Source of the DNA: Streptomyces vinaceus
Lineage (GTDB): Bacteria > Actinomycetota > Actinomycetes > Streptomycetales > Streptomycetaceae
NCBI RefSeq assembly: GCF_008704935.1
Contig: NZ_CP023692.1
Span: 3,452,001 to 3,516,000, forward strand
DNA: 64,000 nt
Direction: 5' to 3'
The notes beneath the pieces were generated by a model that saw only the letters and a list, made by a program, of their open reading frames with translations, had not been told where the DNA came from and made no database searches. The position numbers and the translations under genes are program-made. This document shows, one piece after another, positions 1 through 8,325 of the stretch (position 1 is the stretch's first letter; every line of letters begins with the position of its first letter).

Positions 1-122
1 CCCAGCAGTGCCTCAAGCACGAAGCGGTGGCACAGGTGGAGGTCGTCGTCCACAAACCGGACGCCCCCATCACCGTCCCCTTCGACGACGTGACCATCAC
101 GATCACCCGGAGCCGCGTGTGA
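1..122 (+). CDS. folB: Dihydroneopterin aldolase, C-terminal end
   Basis: About 39 codons of reading frame enter from the left edge and stop with TGA at 120-122. The visible end has the FolB-type tail: a KP-D-AP-I stretch, then a strand ending ITITRSRV. FolB converts dihydroneopterin to 6-hydroxymethyl-dihydropterin, the substrate of the FolK encoded immediately downstream. The folK GTG start overlaps this stop, so the two are translationally coupled. Only the end is present; the call rests on this tail and the folK neighbour. Confidence 0.8.
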   Translation, partial: QQCLKHEAVAQVEVVVHKPDAPITVPFDDVTITITRSRV

Positions 123-727
123 ACAACGGACTGAACGCCCCGAGCGACCCCACCGTCCAGCCGGTGCCCGCATCCGTCGTCCAGACGGTGGACGCGGCCG
201 ACACCACCCTCTCCAACCCCAAGTGGGCCGTCATCGCGCTCGGGTCGAACCTCGGCAACCGCCTGGAGACCCTCCAGGGCGCCATCGACGCCCTCGGGGA
301 CACCCCCGGCCTGCGGGTCAAGGCCGTCTCCCCCGTCTACGAGACCGAGCCGTGGGGCGTCGAGCCCGGCTCGCAGCCCTCGTACCTCAACGCGGTCATC
401 GCCCTGAAGACGACCCTGCCGCCGTCCTCCCTGCTGGAGCGCGGCCACGCCATCGAGGAGGCCTTCGACCGCGTCCGCGAGGAGCGCTGGGGCCCGCGCA
501 CGATCGACGTCGACATCGTGTCGTACGCCGACGTGGTCTCGGACGACCCGGTCCTCACCCTCCCGCACCCGCGGGCGCACGAGCGGGCCTTCGTCCTGGC
601 CCCGTGGAACGACATCGACCCCGAGGCGCAGATCCCGGGCCGCGGCCCCGTCGGCGCGCTGCTGGCCGGAATCGGCCTGGCGGGCGTCACGCCGCGCCCG
701 GACCTGGAACTCCGCCTGCCCGAGTAG
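119..727 (+). CDS. folK: 2-amino-4-hydroxy-6-hydroxymethyldihydropteridine pyrophosphokinase
   Basis: FolK transfers pyrophosphate from ATP to 6-hydroxymethyl-dihydropterin in the cytosolic folate pathway. The protein (about 202 aa) has the family N-terminal strand AVIALGSNLGNR near residue 40, then ETEPWG, the RTIDVDI metal-binding segment and LPHPRAHERAFVLAPW. The GTG at 119 is chosen because it overlaps the folB stop; an earlier GTG at 8 would run through folB. The roughly 38 residues before the FolK core are unconserved-looking and Ala/Pro/Thr-rich, so a later start cannot be excluded. Confidence 0.93.
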   Translation: MNNGLNAPSDPTVQPVPASVVQTVDAADTTLSNPKWAVIALGSNLGNRLETLQGAIDALGDTPGLRVKAVSPVYETEPWGVEPGSQPSYLNAVIALKTTLPPSSLLERGHAIEEAFDRVREERWGPRTIDVDIVSYADVVSDDPVLTLPHPRAHERAFVLAPWNDIDPEAQIPGRGPVGALLAGIGLAGVTPRPDLELRLPE

Positions 728-796
728 TCGTTAACCTGTGGCTGGGAGCCGGGGAACGTCCACGAGTCCGCGGCGCGGAAAGCGGGGAACGGGCAC

Positions 797-1285
797 GTGA
801 AGCAACTGAGGCCGGCGGTCCTGGCGGGGATCTTCGTCGTCGCCGGGGTGCTGTCCTGGGCGGGCGCCCGGCTGTGGAACGCGTACGGGACCCTGCCGGG
901 CGTCCCGCTCGCCGCGCCCATCGTGCTGGGCGCCATCGCGGTCGTCCTGCTGGCCACGGCCCTCTCGCTGCGCGCCCGCCTCAAGGCGCAGCGCGAGCGC
1001 AGGCCGGGCGCCAAGGGCGTGGAGCCGCTGATGGCGGCCCGCGCCGTCGTCTTCGGCCAGGCCAGCGCCCTCGTCGCGGCCCTCGTGGCGGGCATGTACG
1101 GCGGCGTGGGCGTCTTCCTGCTGATGGACTCCCTCGACGTCCCGGCCCGCCGCGACCAGACCTGGTACGCGGGCTTCGCGGTCCTGGCGGGCGCGGCCGT
1201 CATCGCCGCCGCCCTCTTCCTGGAGCACGTCCTCAAACTCCCGGAAGACGACGACACGACCCCCCAAGCCCCCTCCCGCGCCTGA
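797..1285 (+). CDS. DUF3180 membrane protein
   Basis: A 162-aa protein with four hydrophobic segments (about residues 6-24, 38-58, 85-110, 128-145) and a basic loop after the second. It matches the DUF3180 family, which sits directly after folK in many actinobacteria; its function is unknown. It starts GTG 69 bp after folK and is probably in the same transcript. The short charged tail EDDDTTPQ is cytosolic if the topology is even. The family call is from memory of the conserved folK-DUF3180 order plus the membrane pattern. Confidence 0.75.
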   Translation: MKQLRPAVLAGIFVVAGVLSWAGARLWNAYGTLPGVPLAAPIVLGAIAVVLLATALSLRARLKAQRERRPGAKGVEPLMAARAVVFGQASALVAALVAGMYGGVGVFLLMDSLDVPARRDQTWYAGFAVLAGAAVIAAALFLEHVLKLPEDDDTTPQAPSRA

Positions 1286-1312
1286 ACCCCCCGACGAGCG
1301 GGGAGGGCGCAC

Positions 1313-2120
1313 CTAGTCCGCCGCCCGTACGGAGTGACCGTTCACCAGGAAACTGGGATAGGGCTCCAGCCCGAAGCTGTAGAGAGTGAAGGGCTTGGCC
1401 CCCGTGGCGGTCCGCGGCAGCACCGCGCGAACCTCCGCAGTACCCGACTCGACGAGGTGGATCGGATGCGTTTCGGGCACGAACGTGCCGCGACGCTCCC
1501 ACTGATCGGTGATGAGCAGCTGTGAGACCTTGCCCCGGGGCAGCGGCGTGAACCGTGCGCCAATGATCACCGCGAGTTCGGCGAGAAACGGAACGTTCGC
1601 GCTCGCGATGGTGCGTGCCTGCCATCGCTTGAGCCTGTACCCGTCCCCGTCCGCGTAGCCGTCGAGGAACCCGTTGAAGGTCTCAAGGTCCCTCAGTACG
1701 ACCCGGGGGAACCCCTGCCTCATGTGGTGGGCATCGCCACCGACGTACTGCCGCATCAGATCGGCGAGGAAGGAGGAGACCACCCGCACGCGAAAACCCG
1801 GAAGGTCACGCCGGAGGAAGCCTGACGGCCGGGTAACCGGCTCCAGACGGGCTGGCAGGCCCGTCGCCACGGTGAGGCTCGACGCGTACCGGCTCGCCCT
1901 CGGCGCCGTCCAGCAACTGGTCCGGAGCCACTGTGATCGTCAGTCGGTCCGTCACGACGTCCACGACGTCACGTGCCTTGACGGCCGTCACCCAGACGAC
2001 AGCGGTTTTGACCGTTCGGTCACCGTCGAGGGCCCACAAGGTGTGCCCAGGCGCAACGCTGCGCGCCTGGACACGGCCGCCGGCAGTGTTCACCAATTGC
2101 CTGCTCGGCAGCCCCGCCAT
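1313..2120 (-). pseudogene. Broken intein-like Hint / LAGLIDADG endonuclease remnant
   Basis: Two overlapping minus-strand frames make up one broken gene. The upstream frame (2120 to 1806) encodes an intein-like Hint start: a GRVQARSVAPGH stretch, WALDGDRTV, and a block-B-like segment TITVAPDQLL. The downstream frame (from 1870, open a little further back, to 1313) encodes a LAGLIDADG-type half, with FLDGYADGDGYR as the acidic helix motif. It ends in an intein-like C-terminal strand, PSFLVNGHSV. The expected C-terminal His-Asn is absent. The first LAGLIDADG half also seems missing, so an out-of-frame internal deletion is likely. There is no extein sequence around it. It lies between folE and DUF3180, convergent with the latter. 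Confidence 0.6.
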
Positions 2121-2128
2121 CCTGGTCC

Positions 2129-2158
2129 CCCGATCAGAGTGAAATGCGTCTGATCGGG
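2129..2158. repeat. Perfect 10-bp inverted repeat after folE
   Basis: CCCGATCAGA (2129-2138) is matched exactly by TCTGATCGGG (2149-2158) around a 10-bp loop. It lies 29 bp after the folE stop and 9 bp before the ATG of the intein-like remnant, both on the minus strand. It can act as a folE terminator (no T-run is seen) or as an operator for the remnant. Confidence 0.5.
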
Positions 2159-2186
2159 ACGTTAGAGGACGGCACCGACAATCCGG

Positions 2187-2795
2187 CTAGCGGGCGATGA
2201 TGAGGCTCATGGCCTCACTCCGGGTCGCGGGGTCACGGAGCTGGCCGCGGACCGCCGACGTGGTGGTCTTCGCACCCGGCTTGCGGATGCCGCGCACCGA
2301 CATGCACATGTGCTCGGCCTCGATCACGACGATCGCGCCGCGCGCTTCGAGTATCCGCATCAGCGAGTCGGCTATCTGCGTGGTGAGTCGTTCCTGCACC
2401 TGCGGGCGCCGGGCGTAGACCTCGACCAGCCGCGCCAGCTTCGACAGCCCGGTGATCTTGCCGGATTCAGCCGGGATGTAGCCCACGTGCGCCACACCGT
2501 GGAACGGCAGGAGGTGATGTTCGCACAAACTGACGATTTCGATGTCCTTCACCAGGACCATCTCGTCGTGTCCGAGGTCGAAGGTCGTCGTCAGCACGTC
2601 TTCCGGCTCCTGCCGCAAGCCGGCCAGGATCTCCCTGTACGCCCGGGCCACGCGGGCCGGGGTTTCCAGGAGGCCTTCGCGGTCCGGGTCCTCGCCGACC
2701 GCGATCAGGAGCTCGCGGACCGCCGCCTGGGCGCGCTTCTCGTCGAACTCGCCGATCGTGCCCTCGTCACCGGTCAGGGTCACTGGGTCGGTCAT
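2187..2795 (-). CDS. folE: GTP cyclohydrolase I
   Basis: FolE opens the GTP ring and makes 7,8-dihydroneopterin triphosphate, the first step toward folate. The 202-aa protein has the zinc-binding motif SLCEHHLLPFHG in the middle, the second zinc cysteine in HMCMSVRG, and TRSEAM near the C-terminus. Length and motifs are normal for the bacterial type I enzyme. The ATG at 2795 has an AGGAA stretch close upstream. It follows ftsH on the same strand but is separated by a strong terminator, so it probably has its own promoter. Confidence 0.96.
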   Translation of the reverse strand: MTDPVTLTGDEGTIGEFDEKRAQAAVRELLIAVGEDPDREGLLETPARVARAYREILAGLRQEPEDVLTTTFDLGHDEMVLVKDIEIVSLCEHHLLPFHGVAHVGYIPAESGKITGLSKLARLVEVYARRPQVQERLTTQIADSLMRILEARGAIVVIEAEHMCMSVRGIRKPGAKTTTSAVRGQLRDPATRSEAMSLIIAR

Positions 2796-2842
2796 CTCTT
2801 CCTCGTTCCTGTGTGCACTGGCGCCTCACGGGCACACAAAAG

Positions 2843-2880
2843 TGCCGCGCCCCCCAGGCTAGAACCTGGGGGGCGCGGCA
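2843..2880 (-). terminator. Strong hairpin terminator after ftsH
   Basis: Arms of 16 bp (2843-2858 and 2865-2880) pair perfectly around a 6-base loop, 28 bp past the ftsH stop. It separates ftsH from folE. No long T-run follows, as is common in Streptomyces. Confidence 0.8.
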
Positions 2881-2907
2881 TCCATTCCGGGACGGTCCGG
2901 CCGAGGG

Positions 2908-4929
2908 CTACTCGGCGCGGTCCTCCGGCGCGGGGTCCTTCTCCACGGACACGGCGGGCGTGCCCGTCGAGACACCGTTCGCCGAGTTCGTCAGCTGAAG
3001 CTCCTTGGGAGAGAGCACCGGCGGGCGGGTCGACGGGGTGCGGTGCGAGGAACCGGTCCACGCCGGGCGGGCCGGGCGCTTCACGATCGTCGAGAAGATC
3101 TCGGCGATCTCCTCCTTGCCCAGCGTCTCCTTCTCAAGGAGGGCAAGGACCAGGTTGTCGAGGACGTCGCGGTTCTCGACCAGGATCTCCCAGGCCTCGT
3201 TGTGCGCCGTCTCGATGAGCTTCTTGACCTCTTCGTCGACGAGCGCCGCGACCTCTTCCGAGTAGTCCCGCGGGTGCGACATCTCGCGGCCCAGGAACGG
3301 CTCGGTGTTGTCCCCGCCGAACTTGATCGCGCCGAGGCGCTCGGTCATGCCGTACTGGGTCACCATCGCGCGGGCCGTCGCCGTGGCCTTCTCGATGTCG
3401 TTCGCCGCGCCGGTCGTCGGGTCGTGGAAGACCAGCTCCTCGGCCGCGCGCCCGCCCAGCATGTACGCCAGCTGGTCGAGCATCTCGTTGCGCGTGGTCG
3501 AGTACTTGTCCTCGTCGGGCAGGACCATGGTGTAGCCCAGGGCCCGGCCGCGGGACAGGATCGTGATCTTGTGGACCGGGTCGGAGTTCGGGGAGGCCGC
3601 CGCGACCAGGGCGTGACCGCCCTCGTGGTACGCGGTGATCTTCTTTTCCCGGTCCGACATGATCCGGGTCCGCTTCTGCGGGCCCGCCACGACGCGGTCG
3701 ATGGCCTCGTCGAGCATGTGGTTGTCGATCAGCTTGCGGTCCGAGCGGGCGGTGAGGAGCGCCGCCTCGTTCAGGACGTTGGACAGATCGGCACCGGTGA
3801 AGCCGGGGGTGCGGCGGGCGACGGCCGAGAGGTCGACGTCCGGAGCGACCGGCTTGCCCTTCTGGTGGACCTTGAGGATCTCCAGACGACCCTGCATGTC
3901 CGGACGGTCGACCGCGATCTGCCGGTCGAAGCGGCCCGGGCGCAGCAGCGCCGGGTCGAGGATGTCCGGGCGGTTCGTGGCGGCGATCAGGATGACGCCG
4001 CCCTTCACGTCGAAGCCGTCCATCTCGACGAGCAGCTGGTTCAGGGTCTGCTCGCGCTCGTCGTGGCCGCCGCCGAGACCCGCACCGCGGTGCCGGCCGA
4101 CGGCGTCGATCTCGTCGACGAAGACGATCGCCGGTGCGTTGGCCTTGGCCTGCTCGAACAGGTCGCGGACACGCGAGGCGCCGACACCGACGAACATCTC
4201 GACGAAGTCGGAACCGGAGATCGAGTAGAACGGGACGCCGGCCTCGCCCGCGACGGCGCGGGCCAGCAGGGTCTTGCCGGTGCCGGGCGGGCCGTACAGC
4301 AGCACACCCTTGGGGATCTTGGCCCCGACGGCCTGGAACTTGGCCGGCTCCTGCAGGAACTCCTTGATCTCGTGGAGTTCCTCGACGGCCTCGTCCGAGC
4401 CCGCGACGTCGGCGAACGTCGTCTTCGGGGTGTCCTTGGTGATGAGCTTGGCCTTGGACTTCCCGAAGTTCATCACCCGGGAGCCGCCGCCCTGCATCTG
4501 ATTCATCAGGAACAGGAAGACGACGACGATGAGGACGAAGGGCAGCAGGGAGAGCAGCACGCTGAGGAACGGGCTGGTCTTGTCCGGAGAGACGGTGTAC
4601 CCGTCCGGGATCTGACCGGCTTCGAACTTGGTCTGGAGGTTCTGGGCGAGCTGGACGCCCTGGTCTCCGATGTAGTTGGCCTGGAACTTGGTGCCGTCGT
4701 TGTCGCCGAGCTTCTGGTCCTTCTTCAGCTCGATCTTGATCATCTGGCTGTCACCGGTGGTGAGCTTGGCGCTCTCCACCTGGCCACTGTTGATCGCCTT
4801 GATGACCTCGCTGGTCTCCACCGACTTGTAGCCGCCGCCGGAGCCGACGACGTTCATCAACACGACCACGGCGAGGACGGCCAGCACGATCCACATGACC
4901 GGCCCACGGAAGTATCGCTTCACGTCCAT
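2908..4929 (-). CDS. ftsH: ATP-dependent zinc metalloprotease FtsH
   Basis: A membrane-anchored AAA+ protease of 673 aa that degrades misfolded membrane and regulatory proteins. It has a TM helix at about 11-27, a periplasmic-side domain, a second TM at about 121-142, Walker A GPPGTGKT at 213-220, Walker B IVFVDEIDAVG and the second region of homology NRPDILDPALLRPGRFDRQ. The protease zinc site is HEGGH in the C-terminal half. A tail of about 60 aa, rich in Pro/Ser/Thr and acidic residues, follows the protease domain, as in other actinobacterial FtsH. Start ATG at 4929. hpt and tilS lie upstream on the same strand. Confidence 0.97.
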   Translation of the reverse strand: MDVKRYFRGPVMWIVLAVLAVVVLMNVVGSGGGYKSVETSEVIKAINSGQVESAKLTTGDSQMIKIELKKDQKLGDNDGTKFQANYIGDQGVQLAQNLQTKFEAGQIPDGYTVSPDKTSPFLSVLLSLLPFVLIVVVFLFLMNQMQGGGSRVMNFGKSKAKLITKDTPKTTFADVAGSDEAVEELHEIKEFLQEPAKFQAVGAKIPKGVLLYGPPGTGKTLLARAVAGEAGVPFYSISGSDFVEMFVGVGASRVRDLFEQAKANAPAIVFVDEIDAVGRHRGAGLGGGHDEREQTLNQLLVEMDGFDVKGGVILIAATNRPDILDPALLRPGRFDRQIAVDRPDMQGRLEILKVHQKGKPVAPDVDLSAVARRTPGFTGADLSNVLNEAALLTARSDRKLIDNHMLDEAIDRVVAGPQKRTRIMSDREKKITAYHEGGHALVAAASPNSDPVHKITILSRGRALGYTMVLPDEDKYSTTRNEMLDQLAYMLGGRAAEELVFHDPTTGAANDIEKATATARAMVTQYGMTERLGAIKFGGDNTEPFLGREMSHPRDYSEEVAALVDEEVKKLIETAHNEAWEILVENRDVLDNLVLALLEKETLGKEEIAEIFSTIVKRPARPAWTGSSHRTPSTRPPVLSPKELQLTNSANGVSTGTPAVSVEKDPAPEDRAE

Positions 4930-5102
4930 CCATACGGGGCGCCAGGCGCCCCGTCCCTCCTGCCCGTAGGTAAATGCTGCTGTGAGTAAAGACTGTTCTT
5001 CGGAATGTACCCCTGTATTGTCACCCGCGGCCTCGTGGGACGGCTGACAGAACTGCTTTCCCCTGCTCCAACGCCAGGAATCGTTCCAGGGTTCCCCTGA
5101 GC

Positions 5103-5121
5103 GGGCCCCGGTCCGGGGCCC
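5103..5121 (-). terminator. Short GC hairpin after hpt
   Basis: 9-bp perfect arms (5103-5111, 5113-5121) with a 1-base centre, 17 bp downstream of the hpt stop. The loop is too tight for an ideal hairpin, so a few base pairs may open. It fits as the end of the tilS-hpt transcript. Confidence 0.4.
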
Positions 5122-5137
5122 GGTCGCGATCCGGGCG

Positions 5138-5698
5138 TCAGCCGCCGTAGACGTGCGGGGCGAGCGTGCCGACGAACGGCAGGTTGCGGTACTTCTCCGC
5201 GTAGTCGAGGCCGTAGCCCACGACGAACTCGTTCGGGATGTCGAAGCCGACCCACTTCACGTCGATCGCGACCTTCGCGGCGTCGGGCTTGCGCAGCAGC
5301 GTGACGACCTCCAGGGAGGCCGGCTGGCGGGAGCCCAGGTTCGACAGCAGCCACGACAGCGTCAGGCCCGAGTCGATGATGTCCTCGACGATCAGGACGT
5401 GCTTGTCCTTGATGTCGGTGTCCAGGTCCTTGAGGATCCGGACCACACCCGAGGACTGGGTCCCGGCGCCGTACGAGGACACCGCCATCCAGTCCATGGT
5501 GAGCGGGGTGGACAAGGCGCGCGCCAGGTCCGCCATCACCATCACGGCGCCCTTGAGCACACCGACGATGAGCAGGTCCTTGCCCGCGTACTCCGCGTCG
5601 ATCTTCGCGGCCAGCTCGGCCAGCTTCGCGTCGATCTCTTCCTTGGTGATGAGCACCGACTGGAGGTCGCTGCCCATGTCCTTCTCGTCCACCCGCAT
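5138..5698 (-). CDS. hpt: Hypoxanthine phosphoribosyltransferase
   Basis: Salvages hypoxanthine (and usually guanine) to the nucleotide using PRPP. The 186-aa protein shows the type I PRTase PRPP-binding loop VLIVEDIIDSGLTL in the middle, the flexible-loop region AVSSYGAGTQSSG before it, and the C-terminal VGFDIPNEFVVGYGLDYAEKYRNLP typical of HPRT. The ATG at 5698 is used; a second ATG at 5677 is also possible. It lies just after tilS on the same strand, the common tilS-hpt-ftsH order of Gram-positive bacteria. Confidence 0.95.
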   Translation of the reverse strand: MRVDEKDMGSDLQSVLITKEEIDAKLAELAAKIDAEYAGKDLLIVGVLKGAVMVMADLARALSTPLTMDWMAVSSYGAGTQSSGVVRILKDLDTDIKDKHVLIVEDIIDSGLTLSWLLSNLGSRQPASLEVVTLLRKPDAAKVAIDVKWVGFDIPNEFVVGYGLDYAEKYRNLPFVGTLAPHVYGG

Positions 5699-5763
5699 CA
5701 CTTTCGTTTGCGGCCGGGGCTCCGGGGGTGCCCCCGGAGGACTCAGCCGTGTTTCAGCACCAA

Positions 5764-6825
5764 TCAGCCCTGCCGGATGACAAGTCTGCCACCCTGCCGC
5801 TGGGCCTCGACCCGGCCGGGCAGGTTGATCGCGCCCTGGCCCCGCCATCCGGTGATGAGCCGGTCCACTTCCTCGATGTGGCGGGCGAAGAGGGAGCCCG
5901 CCGGGGAACCGGCGGCCACCACGGCCCGGCGCAGCACGCGGCGGCGGACGGCCGGGGGCAGGGCGTACAGCTTGGCGCACTCCAGCTTGCCGTCCTCGTC
6001 CCGTACGCCGGTCTCGGCCTCCGCGGCCCAGGAGTCGAGGGCGTCGGCGTCGTCGCGGGACAGCTGGGCGGTGCGGGCCAGCGCCTCGACGACTCCCTTG
6101 CCCAGCGCCTTCTCCAGGGCGGGCAGTCCCTCGTGGCGGAGCCGGGAGCGGGTGTACGCGGGGTCGATGTTGTGCGGGTCGTCCCAGACCGGCAGGGACT
6201 GGACCATGCAGGCCTTGCGGGCGGTCTGCCGGTCGATCTGGAGGAAGGGGCGGCGGTAGCGGTGGCTGCGGCCCGGGCCGCCCGAGACCTCCGCCATGCC
6301 GGACAGGGAGCGGATGCCGGAGCCGCGGGCGAGGCCCAGCAGGACGGTTTCGGCTTGATCGTCCCGGGTGTGGCCGAGCAGCACGGCGGCGGCGCCCAGG
6401 CGGTCTGCGGCCTCGTCCAAGGCGGCGTAGCGGGCGTCGCGCGCCGCGGCCTCGGGTCCGCCGTCGCGCCCGACGCGCACGGAGACGGACTCCACCGGGT
6501 CGAGGCGGAGCGCGGTCATGCGGGTGACGACCTCGGCGGCTCGCAGGTCGGAGCCGGCCTGGAGGCCGTGGTCGACGGTGATGCCGCCGGCCCGGATGCC
6601 CAGCTTGGGCGCCTCGAAGGCCAGGGCCGAGGCGAGGGCCATGGAGTCGGCGCCGCCGGAGCAGGCGACGAGTACGAGTGGCGGGGTGGCGGCCGCCGCG
6701 GCGGGTGTCCCCCCGGACGGGGTCGGGGAGTGGCCGGCTGGACGGTCGGTGAGGTCGGTGAGGACGTCGTGGAGTACGCGGCGGACCGCCAGGCGTATCG
6801 CCGCGACCGCAGGATGGGGACCCAT
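5764..6825 (-). CDS. tilS: tRNA(Ile)-lysidine synthetase
   Basis: TilS uses ATP and lysine to convert the anticodon C34 of tRNA-Ile2 to lysidine, so that it reads AUA. The 353-aa protein has the PP-loop SGGADSMALA near residue 55, the LGHTRDDQAETVL motif, and a C-terminal helical half with RSRLRHEGLPAL and PAVRRRVLRR. An Ala/Pro/Thr-rich stretch (about 30-48) precedes the PP-loop. The C-terminal substrate-binding domain is short, as in other actinobacteria. Start ATG at 6825. It is 65 bp before hpt and likely co-transcribed. Confidence 0.93.
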   Translation of the reverse strand: MGPHPAVAAIRLAVRRVLHDVLTDLTDRPAGHSPTPSGGTPAAAAATPPLVLVACSGGADSMALASALAFEAPKLGIRAGGITVDHGLQAGSDLRAAEVVTRMTALRLDPVESVSVRVGRDGGPEAAARDARYAALDEAADRLGAAAVLLGHTRDDQAETVLLGLARGSGIRSLSGMAEVSGGPGRSHRYRRPFLQIDRQTARKACMVQSLPVWDDPHNIDPAYTRSRLRHEGLPALEKALGKGVVEALARTAQLSRDDADALDSWAAEAETGVRDEDGKLECAKLYALPPAVRRRVLRRAVVAAGSPAGSLFARHIEEVDRLITGWRGQGAINLPGRVEAQRQGGRLVIRQG

Positions 6826-6976
6826 GTCCGGTGCCCTTCGGTGGAGTTCGGATGCCTCGAAGGCTGGGGGTGTGGTGCTGGAACGGCTGCTGTTCGGTGC
6901 TGTTCGACGCTGCCCGGTGCCCCGGCCCCCGTGAGGAGCCCCCCGCTGGGAGCCCCCGCGAGATGAGGGTTGTCAC

Positions 6977-7084
6977 TCAGAGTGCGTCGATGGTGACAGA
7001 ACCGAGCCGTTCCCTGAGCATCGCACGCCCTTCCACGCCCCACGGTCCCTCGGACGGGTGACGCTTCTTCCCCCAGTGAGACAT
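6977..7084 (-). CDS. Possible 35-aa small protein
   Basis: A short frame starts ATG at 7084, 33 bp after the metalloprotease stop, with a good ribosome site (CAGGGGG, about 8 bases before the start). It encodes a 35-aa basic N-terminal half (MSHWGKKRHPSEGPWG) and a more hydrophobic C-terminal end. I do not recognise it. The clear Shine-Dalgarno sequence and its place between two same-strand genes favour translation, but the length gives little coding signal. Confidence 0.4.
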   Translation of the reverse strand: MSHWGKKRHPSEGPWGVEGRAMLRERLGSVTIDAL

Positions 7085-7116
7085 GTTTACGCCCCCTGAG
7101 TCACTCCCCTTCGCTC

Positions 7117-8244
7117 CTATTCGCCCTTGCGGTGCACCCGCGCGACCCACTCCGCCGGCTTGGCGATCTCCGCCTTCGTCGGCAGTGTGTTCGGCGAGGT
7201 CCAGACCCGGTTGAAGCCGTCCATGCCGACCTGGCCGACGACGGCCCGTACGAAGCGCTCGCCGTCGCGGTACTGGCGCAGCTTGGCATCGAGCCCCAGC
7301 AGCTTGCGCAGCGCGGCGTCGAGGCGGCCCGCGCCGCTGGCCCGGCGCTGCTGGAACTTCTCGCGGATCTCGGCGACCGAGGGCACCACGGCGGGGCCCA
7401 CGCCGTCCATGACGTAGTCGGCGTGGCCCTCCAGCAGGGACATGACGGCGGTCAGGCGTCCGAGCACCTCGCGCTGCTCGGGGGTCTGGACGAGCTCGAC
7501 CAGGGAGCGGCCCTCGTCGTCCTGCTCGGAGGCGGGGCGGGCGCCGGCGAAGGACTGGGCGGCCTCGCGCAGCCGCTCCAGGATGGTCGCCGGGTCCACC
7601 TCGGTGGCGCCGAGGAACGTCTGGATCTCGCCCTCCAGGTGGTCGCGGAGCCAGGGGACGGCCGTGAACTGCGTACGGTGCGTCTCCTCGTGCAGGCAGA
7701 CCCAGAGCCGGAAGTCGTGCGGGCGCACGTCCAGCTCGCGCTCGACGTGGACGATGTTCGGGGCGACGAGCAGCAGCCGGCCGCCGCCCGGTACCGAGCC
7801 CGGCAGATCGCGTCCGGCCGGGGCGAAGGTCTCGTACTGGCCGAGCACGCGGGAGGCCAGGAAGCTGAGCAGCATCCCCAGCTCGACGCCGGTGACCTTG
7901 CCGCCGACGGCGCCGAGGACGGCGCCTCCGGGGGCGCCGGCCCGCCGGTCCTGCATCTTGCCGAGCAGCGGGCCGAGGAGCTCGCGGAAGCCGGCCACGT
8001 TGGCCCGGACCCAGCCGGCCCGGTCGACGACGAGGACGGGGGTGTCGGGGACGGTGATCCCCTCCGGGATCATCCGGGTGAACTCGCGGACGTGGCGTTC
8101 GGAGGTCTTCGCATGCCCGCGCAGCTCCGCCACCACGGCGCGGGCCTCGTCGCGGCTGACCTCGGGACCCGGCCGCACCAGCCGGGTCGCGGTCGCCACC
8201 GCGAGATTCCAGTCGACCATCTCGGCACCACCGATGCTCGTCAT
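7117..8244 (-). CDS. Zinc-dependent metalloprotease, DUF2342 family
   Basis: A 375-aa soluble protein with the zinc-protease motif HEETH (LWVCLHEETHRTQF) in the middle and a following LEGEIQ glutamate. This is the pattern of the DUF2342 / F420-biosynthesis-associated family of actinobacteria. The cellular substrate is not known, and the old F420 link is only a database label. There is no signal peptide, so it acts in the cytosol. Start ATG at 8244. It lies between tilS and the D-Ala-D-Ala carboxypeptidase on the same strand. Confidence 0.82.
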   Translation of the reverse strand: MTSIGGAEMVDWNLAVATATRLVRPGPEVSRDEARAVVAELRGHAKTSERHVREFTRMIPEGITVPDTPVLVVDRAGWVRANVAGFRELLGPLLGKMQDRRAGAPGGAVLGAVGGKVTGVELGMLLSFLASRVLGQYETFAPAGRDLPGSVPGGGRLLLVAPNIVHVERELDVRPHDFRLWVCLHEETHRTQFTAVPWLRDHLEGEIQTFLGATEVDPATILERLREAAQSFAGARPASEQDDEGRSLVELVQTPEQREVLGRLTAVMSLLEGHADYVMDGVGPAVVPSVAEIREKFQQRRASGAGRLDAALRKLLGLDAKLRQYRDGERFVRAVVGQVGMDGFNRVWTSPNTLPTKAEIAKPAEWVARVHRKGE

Positions 8245-8325
8245 GCGTCAACGGTACGTGGACCGGCGCCGCGGCGGAGCCCCTCGGAGGCGGTGGGAGG
8301 CGGCGGGGAGGCGGCCGAACGAGCG

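Noticed and set aside
3043..4989. Long plus-strand frame opposite ftsH
   Set aside because: An antisense shadow of ftsH caused by third-position GC; Val/Asp/Leu-rich text with no domain.
5138..6976. Single 612-codon protein ending in HPRT
   Set aside because: The upstream two thirds are out-of-frame tilS; hpt has its own start at 5698.
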